From Roseiarcus sp963721905 (lineage in GTDB: Bacteria > Pseudomonadota > Alphaproteobacteria > Rhizobiales > Beijerinckiaceae), in the NCBI GenBank assembly GCA_963721905.1, contig CAVRMF010000015.1:186001-250000 (forward strand): 64,000 nt of DNA, read 5' to 3'. This document shows, piece by piece, positions 56,832 through 64,000 of this stretch. The stretch's first letter is position 1, and each line of letters starts with the position of its first letter. A program made the position numbers and the translations under genes. Under the pieces are notes generated by a model. That model did not search any database. It was given only the letters and a program-made list of their open reading frames with translations, and was not told where the DNA came from.

Positions 56832-58310
56832 ATGCCACCGAAAGCCGCCAAAGAGACCGACGAACTGCGCGGCCTCCTCGTCGAGGTGAAGGCGCTTCGA
56901 GACGACATCGAGACTAAGGGGGCGGAACTGAGGGCGGAGTGGGGCGCGACGGCCGACAAGGCCTCATCCCGCGCGCTGAACCTGTCTCAGTATATCGCAC
57001 TCCGCGGCCACGACCTCACCGATCTGCAGTACCGGCTCGCTGCGCGCGGCCTGTCGTCGCTCGGCCGCAGCGAAGCCAGGGTCGCGCCCGCTCTCGATGC
57101 GCTGATCGCAACCTTGCGACGGCTGACCGGCGATACGGGCGCGCCCTACCCGGCCGCCTTCGCCGGACGCGCGGGCGCTTCCGAACTCGAGGCCGAAGCC
57201 GACCGCATGTTTGGCAAGCGACCCAAAGGCGCGCCGCGCGTGCGCGTCATGGCGACGCTGCCCACCGAGGCGGCGACGCAGCCCGAACTCGTCGACAGCC
57301 TGATTGTCGCCGGCATGGACTGCGCGCGCATCAATTGCGCCCATGACGACGCCGAGGCCTGGGGGCAAATGGTCGCCCATGTGCACGAAGCCGCGCGCCG
57401 CCTCGAGCGCCCGTGCAAAGTGCTGATGGATATCGCCGGTCCGAAATGCCGCGTTCTTCGGGTCAAGGCGCCGCCGAAGACGCGCTTAATGCGTGGCGAT
57501 CGGGTCGTCCTCGTCGACGAACTGAGGGAGAAGACCAAAGAGCCGATCGCTTTCTCGCTCAATTTCCCGGAACTGGTCGATCAACTCGCCATTGGCGGGG
57601 AAGTGTTCATCGACGACGGCAAGGCCGCGGCGCGGGTGGTGTCGAAGAGCGTCGGCCGGGCGGAAATCGAGGTTTATGCGGCGCGCGAAAAGGGCGTCCG
57701 GCTGAAGCCGGGCAAAGGCGTCAACTTCCCCTCGACCGAGCTCGACCTGCCGCCGCTGACCTCGAAGGATTTCCGCGATCTCGACTTTGTCGCCGAGCAC
57801 GCCGACCTCGTCGGTTTTTCCTTTGTGCAGCGGGTCGACGACGTCGAACTCCTGCAGGACCATCTTGTCGCGCGCGCCCCCAAACGCGAGGCGCACGGAC
57901 TGGTTCTCAAGATCGAGACGCCGCTCGCGGTGCGCAATCTCCCTCGCCTCATCCTGCAGTCGGCCACGCATAATCCGACCGCGGTGATGATCGCGCGCGG
58001 CGACCTTGCGGTCGAGCTGGGCTTCGCGCGCCTGACCGAAATGCAGGAGGAAATCCTCTGGCTCTGCGAGGCGGCGCATACGCCGGTCGTTTGGGCGACC
58101 CAAGTGCTCGACAACTACGTGCGCGACGGCATCGCGAGCCGCGCAGAAATGACCGACGCGGCGATGGCGCAGGGGGCCGAATGCGTCATGCTCAACAAGG
58201 GTCCCTATCTTGCCGAGGGCGTCGCGTTCCTGCGCGACGTGCTCGCCCGCATGGACCGCCATTTCGCCAAGAAATTCGTCCGCTTCGGCTCACTGAAGGA
58301 GTGGAGTTGA
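56832..58310 (+). CDS. Atypical pyruvate kinase with N-terminal extension
   Basis: 492 aa from the ATG at 56832; the frame is open to 56685 but the extra part has no homology. About 140 residues of helical extension precede the barrel. Pyruvate-kinase motifs are present but altered: 'VMATLPTEAA', 'CARINCAHD' (usual RLNFSHG), 'DIAGPKCRV', 'GFSFVQRVDD', 'VLKIET', 'MIARGDLAVELG' and 'PVVWATQVLD'. The usual C-terminal domain is absent. This divergent class occurs in several alphaproteobacteria and plants. Catalysis is plausible but regulation must differ from typical enzymes. Confidence 0.85.
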   Translation: MPPKAAKETDELRGLLVEVKALRDDIETKGAELRAEWGATADKASSRALNLSQYIALRGHDLTDLQYRLAARGLSSLGRSEARVAPALDALIATLRRLTGDTGAPYPAAFAGRAGASELEAEADRMFGKRPKGAPRVRVMATLPTEAATQPELVDSLIVAGMDCARINCAHDDAEAWGQMVAHVHEAARRLERPCKVLMDIAGPKCRVLRVKAPPKTRLMRGDRVVLVDELREKTKEPIAFSLNFPELVDQLAIGGEVFIDDGKAAARVVSKSVGRAEIEVYAAREKGVRLKPGKGVNFPSTELDLPPLTSKDFRDLDFVAEHADLVGFSFVQRVDDVELLQDHLVARAPKREAHGLVLKIETPLAVRNLPRLILQSATHNPTAVMIARGDLAVELGFARLTEMQEEILWLCEAAHTPVVWATQVLDNYVRDGIASRAEMTDAAMAQGAECVMLNKGPYLAEGVAFLRDVLARMDRHFAKKFVRFGSLKEWS

Positions 58311-58355
58311 ACGAGCCGCGCTCCCGACCCGAGCGACGACGCCAACGGAAGCAGA

Positions 58356-58374
58356 CCGCGCGCAAAGCGCGCGG
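58356..58374. terminator. Hairpin between convergent pyruvate kinase and binding-protein genes
   Basis: A perfect 8-bp stem 'ccgcgcgc' / 'gcgcgcgg' with an AAA loop lies between the two stops. No T-run follows on either side, so it may be a weak bidirectional terminator or only an mRNA-end stem. Confidence 0.45.
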
Positions 58375-58383
58375 CCGCAATAC

Positions 58384-59589
58384 TCAGCCCATCAGCAACT
58401 CTCCGAACTGCTCCCAGCTCTCGCCGTTGAACGAGGCAAGCCTCATCTGACGGATAGGGCTAAAATTGTCGGGCGACGTGTTGATCTTGATGCCCGGTAG
58501 CAACATTGGCAATTCGAGATCCTTGAGGTTTGCCGCCTGCTTCATCACATTTTCGCGCGAGAGATCATTGCCGCACTGCTTGAGCACCTGAACCATCGTC
58601 GCCGACGTTCCAAAGCCGTAGGCCGCGTTGGAGTCGACCAGATCGTTGGGCGACATGTATTTGGCGATAAAGGCGGCGTACTGCTTGTAGCCCGGGTCGT
58701 CTTTCCATCGCGCGTCGGTCGGATCCTTGCCGTAAACGGCCGTGATCACGCCCTTCGATTTGTCGAGGCCTGCCGGCTTCATGACAGCGGCGATCGACTG
58801 GGATACGTCGGTCATATAGCGGACCGCGTTCCATCCGAGATCGTAGGATTTGCGGATCGCCTGGGCGGCGGCTTTGGGCGTTGCCGCGATGAAAAACACG
58901 TCAGCGCCCGAGCCTTGGAGCGTCACGACCTGGGAATCGATGGTCGGCTCGGTCGTCTCGTACGACGCTTCTTTGATCACCATGCCGGCGTGGTCGGCGC
59001 CGAGACCGTCTTTGAGCCCGATCAGATAGTCCTTGCCGAAGCCGTCGTTCTGATAGAGCACCCCGATCTTCGCGTCGGGCTTGGTCTTTAAGATGTGCTG
59101 GGCGAAGATTTTCGCCTCGGTTTGATAATTGGGCTGCCAGCCGATGGTCCAGGGGAAATTCTTGGGGTCGCTGAACGTGGCGGCGCCGGTGGCGACGAAC
59201 AATTGCGGGATCTTGTTGTCGTTGAGATATTGCCGGATCGCCAGGTTCGGCGGGGTGCCGAGCGTGTTGAAGAGGAAAGCGACTTTCTCCTCTTCGACGA
59301 GCCGGCGCACCTGCTCGACCGTCTTCGGCGGGCTGTAGCCGTCGTCGAGGCTGATCAGGTTGATCATCCTGCCGTTGATGCCGCCCATCTCGTTGATCAT
59401 CTTGAAATAGGCCGTGTCGGCCTTGCCGATGACCCCATAGGCTGAGGCCGGGCCGCTATAGGGCATCGTCTGGCCGATCTTGATTTCCTTATCCGTCACG
59501 CCCGGTGTGTCGGCGCGGGCCGAGCCGGCGCTTGCGGCGAAAGCCGCCGCGGCGGCGCTCGATTGCAGGAATGAACGTCGTGTAAGCAT
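58384..59589 (-). CDS. Liv-type substrate-binding protein, third system, paralogue 1
   Basis: 401 aa from the ATG at 59589. Tat-like signal 'MLTRRSFLQSSAAAAAFAAS' (twin arginine RRSF). Mature motifs 'IKIGQTMPYSGPASAYGVIG', 'LISLDDGYSPPKTVEQVRRL', 'VLYQNDGFGKDYLIGLKDGL'. Very similar to the gene at 59703-60914, so a tandem duplication. Confidence 0.9.
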   Translation of the reverse strand: MLTRRSFLQSSAAAAAFAASAGSARADTPGVTDKEIKIGQTMPYSGPASAYGVIGKADTAYFKMINEMGGINGRMINLISLDDGYSPPKTVEQVRRLVEEEKVAFLFNTLGTPPNLAIRQYLNDNKIPQLFVATGAATFSDPKNFPWTIGWQPNYQTEAKIFAQHILKTKPDAKIGVLYQNDGFGKDYLIGLKDGLGADHAGMVIKEASYETTEPTIDSQVVTLQGSGADVFFIAATPKAAAQAIRKSYDLGWNAVRYMTDVSQSIAAVMKPAGLDKSKGVITAVYGKDPTDARWKDDPGYKQYAAFIAKYMSPNDLVDSNAAYGFGTSATMVQVLKQCGNDLSRENVMKQAANLKDLELPMLLPGIKINTSPDNFSPIRQMRLASFNGESWEQFGELLMG

Positions 59590-59702
59590 GGAACTCCTCC
59601 TTTTCGACTTCTCTTCGCAACGACGCCGAGCGCCGCCTGTCCGAGTTTTGCTCGCGATCTCTAATTGACACGAGCGCGACGCGTGCTCCGCGCTCCGCAA
59701 GA

Positions 59703-60914
59703 TCAACCCGACAAAATCTCGCCGAACAGATCCCAGCTCTCGCCGTTGAATTTCGAGAGCTGCATCTGTCGGATCGGACTGTAATTGTCGGGCGAGGTAT
59801 TGATTGTCCCGCCGGGCAGGCCCATCGGCAATTGGAGGTCCTTGATATTGGCGGCCTCCTTCATGGTGTTCTCGCGCGATAAATCGTTCCCGCACTGCTT
59901 GAGAACCTGTACCATGGTTGCCGCCGCGCTGAAGCCATAGACGGCGTTGAGGTCGGTGAACTCGGTCGGGGACAAATATTTAGTCGTGAAATCCTTCCAT
60001 TCCTTGAGGCCCGGGTCGTCCTTCCAACGAGGGTCAGTCGGATCCTTGCCGTAAGTGGCGGTGATCAGCCCCTTCGACTTCTCGAGCCCGGCGGGCTTGA
60101 GCGCCGCGTTGACCGAGGACGTGACGTTGCTGACGATGCGCATCGCCGTCCAGCCGAGGTCGAAAGTCTTGCGGATCGCTTGAGCGCCGAATTTGGGCGT
60201 CGCGGCGATCAAGATGACGTCGGCGCCCGAGCCTTGCAGCGTCACGATCTGCGAATCGATCGTCGGCTCGGAGGTCTCGTAGGAGGCTTCGTTGACGATC
60301 ATGCCGGCGCGATCCGCGCCGAGCGAGTCTTTCAGACCGATCAGATAATCCTTGCCGAAGCCGTCGTTCTGATAGAGCACGCAGATTTTCGCGTCTGGTT
60401 TGGCGCTGAGAATATATTTGCCGTAGATGTGTGCTTCGGTCTGATAGTTCGGGTTGAACCCCATCGTCCACGGAAAATGCTTGGGGTCAGAGAACGTGCT
60501 GGCGCCGGTCGAGACGAAAAGCTGCGGCACCTTGTTGTCGTTGAGGTATTGCCGGATCGCCAAGTTCGGGGCGGTGCCGAGCGTGTTGAAGAGGAAAGCG
60601 ACTTTCTCCTCTTCGACGAGGCGGCGGACTTGTTCGACGGTCTTTGGTGGGCTGTAGCCGTCGTCGAGGCTGATCAGGTTGATCTTGCGGCCGTTGATTC
60701 CGCCCTGATCGTTGATCATCTTGAAGTAGGCGCCCTCCGTGCGGCCGATCACTCCGTAGGCGGACGCAGGGCCGCTGTACGGCATGGTCTGGCCGATCTT
60801 GATCTCGGTGTCGGTGATGCCGGGCGCGTTCTCCGCGCGAGCCGGCCAGGCGCTTGTCGCGAAAGCGGCGGCCGCAGCCGCGCTCGATTGCAGAAATATG
60901 CGACGCGTCGTCAT
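59703..60914 (-). CDS. Liv-type substrate-binding protein, third system, paralogue 2
   Basis: 403 aa from the ATG at 60914 with GGGAGGAG upstream. Signal 'MTTRRIFLQSSAAAAAAFAT'; mature part 'ITDTEIKIGQTMPYSGPASA'. Shares most residues with paralogue 1; differences in the ligand-facing second half ('FDLGWTAMRIVSNVTSSVNA' versus 'YDLGWNAVRYMTDVSQSIAA') may separate their ligands. Confidence 0.9.
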   Translation of the reverse strand: MTTRRIFLQSSAAAAAAFATSAWPARAENAPGITDTEIKIGQTMPYSGPASAYGVIGRTEGAYFKMINDQGGINGRKINLISLDDGYSPPKTVEQVRRLVEEEKVAFLFNTLGTAPNLAIRQYLNDNKVPQLFVSTGASTFSDPKHFPWTMGFNPNYQTEAHIYGKYILSAKPDAKICVLYQNDGFGKDYLIGLKDSLGADRAGMIVNEASYETSEPTIDSQIVTLQGSGADVILIAATPKFGAQAIRKTFDLGWTAMRIVSNVTSSVNAALKPAGLEKSKGLITATYGKDPTDPRWKDDPGLKEWKDFTTKYLSPTEFTDLNAVYGFSAAATMVQVLKQCGNDLSRENTMKEAANIKDLQLPMGLPGGTINTSPDNYSPIRQMQLSKFNGESWDLFGEILSG

Positions 60915-60962
60915 GGAACTCCTCCCTCTTGGCTTCTCGTTGTGGCGGAGCTTATACACCAC

Positions 60963-61979
60963 TTACTTCAGTGTCCCTCGACCTGTGGTTTCAAGCGCGT
61001 GCGGCCCACGGGCGAAGAAGTGGATGGCCGTCCGCAACGCCCCCGCCACCCCTGTCGGCATCGCCGCCATGATCAGGATGAGCAGCAGCCCATAGATCGC
61101 GCCCGGCAGCGCCTTGGCGCTCTCGCCGAAATTGACTGAAAGCTGGTCGGCGAGGTTCGGCACGAATTCGATGAAGAGCGCGCCGAACAGCACGCCGCCC
61201 AGCGAAGCGAGGCCGCCGACGACGATGCCGACCAGAAACGAGAGCGAGAGCGAGAGCCCGAAGCTTTCGGGCGAGACGAAGCCGACCGCGATCGCGCTCA
61301 AGCCCCCCGCCACGCCCGCATAGAGCGCGCTGACGCCGAAGCAGGTCGTCTTGTAGAGCGCCGCGTTGACGCCCATCGTCTCGGCCGCGATCGGCTGGTC
61401 GCGAATCGCGATCAACGCCCGTCCGATGCGCCCGGTGGCGAGGTTTCTCGCCGCCCAGTAGAGCGCGGCGGCGCAAATGAGGCAGACGAGATAAATCCAC
61501 TGGTCGGCGTTCAAGAGCCCAAACGGGTCGTGCGGCTTTGCCAGCAACACGCCCTGCGAGCCCCCAGTCCAGGCGTCGAAGCCCTTGTAGCTGAGGATCT
61601 GCGGGGTCGCGACAGCAAGCGCGAAGGTTGCAAGCGCCAGATAAAGGCCGCCAAACCGCAGCGCCGGAAAGCCGAACAGGAATCCGGCGCCGAAGCAGAC
61701 AAGGCTCGCGATCGGGATCGCCGCCCAGTAGGGCAAGCCGAGCTTCGCCGACAAGATCGCCACGCCGTAGCCGCCGATCGCGAAGAAGGCCCCGTGGCCA
61801 AGCGAGATCTGACCGTTGAAGCCGGTCAGAAGATTGAGGCCGAGCAGCGCGATCGCCAGGATCAGCACTTGCGCTCCCTGGTAGAGATGATAGCCCGACG
61901 CCAGAAACGGAAAGGCGAGCGCACAGGCGAAAACGGCGAGCGTGAGGCCGCGGCGCTCAGCGCCGCTCGAACCGGACAC
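60963..61979 (-). CDS. Liv-type permease (LivM-like), third system
   Basis: 338 aa from a GTG at 61979, 2 bases after the LivH-like stop. Motifs 'LLGLNLLTGFNGQISLGHGA', 'FPALRFGGLYLALATFALAV', 'GRALIAIRDQPIAAETMGV' and 'IVVGGLASLGGVLFGALFIE'. Confidence 0.9.
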   Translation of the reverse strand: MSGSSGAERRGLTLAVFACALAFPFLASGYHLYQGAQVLILAIALLGLNLLTGFNGQISLGHGAFFAIGGYGVAILSAKLGLPYWAAIPIASLVCFGAGFLFGFPALRFGGLYLALATFALAVATPQILSYKGFDAWTGGSQGVLLAKPHDPFGLLNADQWIYLVCLICAAALYWAARNLATGRIGRALIAIRDQPIAAETMGVNAALYKTTCFGVSALYAGVAGGLSAIAVGFVSPESFGLSLSLSFLVGIVVGGLASLGGVLFGALFIEFVPNLADQLSVNFGESAKALPGAIYGLLLILIMAAMPTGVAGALRTAIHFFARGPHALETTGRGTLK

Positions 61980-61981
61980 CG

Positions 61982-62854
61982 TCAAACCCTCGCCACGAGA
62001 CGCCGTCCGAACAGACCAGACGGGCGCCATACCAGAACGCCGACGATGATCGCGAGCGCGACCGAGAGCTTGACCTCCGCCCCGACGACATAGGCGCCCA
62101 TGAGATTCTCAAGCACGCCTACGGCAAATCCGCCGAACGCCGCGCCGAACGGGTTGTCGATGCCGCCGAGCACCGCGCCGGCGAAAGCGTAGATCAGAAT
62201 GCCGGCCATCATGTTGGGATCGAGATAGACGATCGGCGCCGCCATCATGCCGGCGATCGCCCCGATCGCCGCGGCGAGGCCCCACCCTATCGCCAGCATC
62301 CAGCCGACCCGGATGCCGACGAGGCGGCTCGACACCGGGTTCTGCGCTGCGGCGCGCATCGCCAGGCCAAGAGGCGTGAAACGGAAGAAGGCGTAGACAA
62401 GCGCCAGGACACAGAGGCTCACCGCGACCGCGCCCAATTCGTGAGCCGACATATAGACGTTGCCGAACCACGGCCGGCCGGAGAACGGCGTGTCGAAAGA
62501 TGTGACCGAGTAGCCGTAGAGCCATCCGGCGAGCGCGTTGAAAATGAGCGCAAGCCCGATGAACACGATCACCGAGGCGAGCACCGGCGCCCTGGCGAAG
62601 GGCCTGACGACGAGGCGCTCGATCACGACGCCGCCGACGAACGAGATGAGCACCGTCGCGGCGAATGCGCGCCAGTAGGGCCAGCCGGAGTCCATCAGCT
62701 TCCAGGCGAAATAGGTCGAGAACATCGCCATCTCGCCCTGGGCGAAATTCACGAGCTGCGTCGCCTGGTAGATCATCACCAGCGCGAGCGCCATGATCGC
62801 ATAGACGCCGCCGAGCGCCAGTCCGGACGCCAGTTGGTGAAGGAATTCGTTCAA
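61982..62854 (-). CDS. Liv-type permease (LivH-like), third system
   Basis: 290 aa. Motifs 'YAIMALALVMIYQATQLVNF', 'AQGEMAMFSTYFAW', 'GLAMRAAAQNPVSSRLVGI' and 'GAVLGGIDNPFGAAFGGFAV'. Separated by 12 bases from the LivF-like gene. Confidence 0.92.
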   Translation of the reverse strand: MNEFLHQLASGLALGGVYAIMALALVMIYQATQLVNFAQGEMAMFSTYFAWKLMDSGWPYWRAFAATVLISFVGGVVIERLVVRPFARAPVLASVIVFIGLALIFNALAGWLYGYSVTSFDTPFSGRPWFGNVYMSAHELGAVAVSLCVLALVYAFFRFTPLGLAMRAAAQNPVSSRLVGIRVGWMLAIGWGLAAAIGAIAGMMAAPIVYLDPNMMAGILIYAFAGAVLGGIDNPFGAAFGGFAVGVLENLMGAYVVGAEVKLSVALAIIVGVLVWRPSGLFGRRLVARV

Positions 62855-62866
62855 CGATCCCTCCGC

Positions 62867-63583
62867 TCAATAGCCGAGATAGGCGCGGCGCACCGCGTCG
62901 TCGCACCGGATCGCGTTCGACGGGCCGCTCAGCGCCACGCGTCCCGTTTCGATGAGAAGGGCGGAATCGGCGAGATCGAGCGCGAGCGAGGCGTTCTGCT
63001 CCACGATCAGCATGCTGACGCCTTCGTCGCGGTTGATCGCGCCGAGGATGCGAAAAATCTCCGCCACGACCAGCGGGGCCAGGCCGAACGACGGCTCGTC
63101 CAGCATCAGAAGGTTCGGCCGCATCAGGAGCGCGCGGCTGATCGCGAGCATCTGCTGCTCGCCGCCCGAGAGCGTTCCCGCCTGCTGGGGCCGGCGTTCG
63201 GCAAGCCTCGGAAAATAGCCGAACACACGATCGAAGTCCCGTCGGACGCCGCTCCTGTCGGAGCGGACATAGGCGCCGAGGCGCAGATTCTCTTCGACCG
63301 TCAGATCGGTGAACGTGCCGCGTCCGTCGGGAACATGGGCCACGCCGAGGCGGGCGATATCCTCCGCCGAGAGCGCGCCGATAGGCTTTCCCTGGAGGCG
63401 AATGTCGCCCTCGCGGCGAATGAGGCCGCTGAGCGCGCGCAGCGTCGTCGTCTTGCCGGCGCCGTTCGCGCCGAGAAGCGCGGTCACGCCCCCCTCTTCG
63501 ACGGCGAAGTCGAGCCCGAACAGCGCTTGCGCCGAGCCGTAATAAGCCTTGAGCCCCTTGACCTCGAGCATGGGCGCACTCAC
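62867..63583 (-). CDS. Liv-type ATPase (LivF-like), third system
   Basis: 238 aa. Walker A 'GANGAGKTTTLRALSG', signature 'LSGGEQQMLAISRALL', Walker B 'LLMLDEPSFGLAP', switch 'LIVEQNASLALDLAD'. Its ATG overlaps the LivG-like stop by 4 bases. Confidence 0.93.
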   Translation of the reverse strand: MSAPMLEVKGLKAYYGSAQALFGLDFAVEEGGVTALLGANGAGKTTTLRALSGLIRREGDIRLQGKPIGALSAEDIARLGVAHVPDGRGTFTDLTVEENLRLGAYVRSDRSGVRRDFDRVFGYFPRLAERRPQQAGTLSGGEQQMLAISRALLMRPNLLMLDEPSFGLAPLVVAEIFRILGAINRDEGVSMLIVEQNASLALDLADSALLIETGRVALSGPSNAIRCDDAVRRAYLGY

Positions 63584-64000
63584 GCGGCGCTCCCGAGATA
63601 GGCGCGCACGACGTCCGGGTTGGCCCTCACCGCATCGGGAGAGCCATCGGCGATCACGCGGCCGAAATCGAGCGCAACGACCTGGTCCGAGACCCGCATG
63701 ACAAGGTTCATGTGATGCTCGACGAGCAGGATGGCGACGCCGCGGCGGTCGCGGATGGCGCGGATTTCCGCGCCGAGCGCGTCGACTTCCTCGTGATTGA
63801 GCCCAGCCGCCGGCTCGTCGAGCAGGAGCAGCTTCGGACCAATCGCCAGCGCCCGCGCGAGCTCGACGCGCTTGCGGACGGCGAACGGCAGTTCGCCCGC
63901 CGGCCGGTCGGCGACGGCGTTCAAGCCGAATTCCTCGATCAGCGCGTCCGCCCGCTCCGCGACGCGCCGCTCCTCGCGCCCCGCCAGGGGAACTGCGAGC
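63580..64000 (-). CDS. Liv-type ATPase (LivG-like), third system, 5' part outside the window
   Basis: Only the C-terminal part (about 140 residues) is present: degenerate signature 'LPFAVRKRVELARALAIG', Walker B 'LLLLDEPAAGLN', switch 'LLVEHHMNLVMRVSD' and the family end 'VVRAYLG'. Walker A lies beyond the window end. Confidence 0.9.
   Translation of the reverse strand, partial: LAVPLAGREERRVAERADALIEEFGLNAVADRPAGELPFAVRKRVELARALAIGPKLLLLDEPAAGLNHEEVDALGAEIRAIRDRRGVAILLVEHHMNLVMRVSDQVVALDFGRVIADGSPDAVRANPDVVRAYLGSAA

Overview
The window is high-GC DNA from an alphaproteobacterium, most likely a Hyphomicrobiales member of the Beijerinckiaceae/Methylocystaceae type. The lineage call is inferred from gene content: three branched-chain-amino-acid-type (Liv) ABC uptake systems, a KorCAB-like NADP-linked 2-oxoacid oxidoreductase, a PEP-CTERM protein and CcrM-type GANTC context. 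Only argG, leuC, typA and arfB are clearly core genes; most of the rest is catabolic or accessory.

Layout. 0-1.8 kb: 3' part of a GGDEF-EAL protein. 1.8-5.0 kb (minus): an EamA exporter, a decayed pxpC, pxpB and an unrecognised 278-aa protein. 5.3-13.8 kb (plus): acyl-CoA ligase, complete Liv transporter and PaaK-like ligase, which looks like an uptake-and-CoA-activation operon for an organic acid. 14.2-20.7 kb: a decay zone with two identical 1,267-bp IS4-family copies in opposite orientation, a small inverted-repeat element holding one of them, an acyl-CoA ligase cut before its catalytic lysine, a DUF559 remnant and an alpha/beta-hydrolase. 20.9-25.9 kb: a 1,106-aa trimeric autotransporter adhesin, a proline-rich exported protein just behind it, and an orphan hcp. 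26.6-29.5 kb: typA and an MBL-fold hydrolase. 29.5-36.6 kb (minus): a complete oxidative sugar module (SMP-30 lactonase, two tandem binding proteins, ABC ATPase, permease, enolase-superfamily dehydratase, SDR dehydrogenase). 36.7-39.2 kb (minus): arfB, leuC and a GFA-family protein. 39.3-45.1 kb (plus): a proline-racemase-family enzyme and korC-korA-korB. 45.2-50.5 kb: GNAT genes, a DUF6916 gene, three tandem phage-tail-collar genes, PEP-CTERM and small secreted proteins. 50.5-55.2 kb (minus): second Liv operon. 55.4-58.3 kb (plus): argG and an atypical pyruvate kinase. 58.4-64 kb (minus): third Liv cluster, with two binding proteins, running off the window.

A feature of the whole window is that many well-conserved genes carry one-base frameshifts. 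Five of these (pxpB, acyl-CoA ligase, dehydratase, leuC, korC-like) fall exactly where a GANTC site is expected but a six-base GANNTC is read. I think this is a methylation-linked sequencing artefact, so those genes are annotated as probably intact. True decay is limited to pxpC, the IS-damaged ligase, the DUF559 gene and one acetyltransferase.
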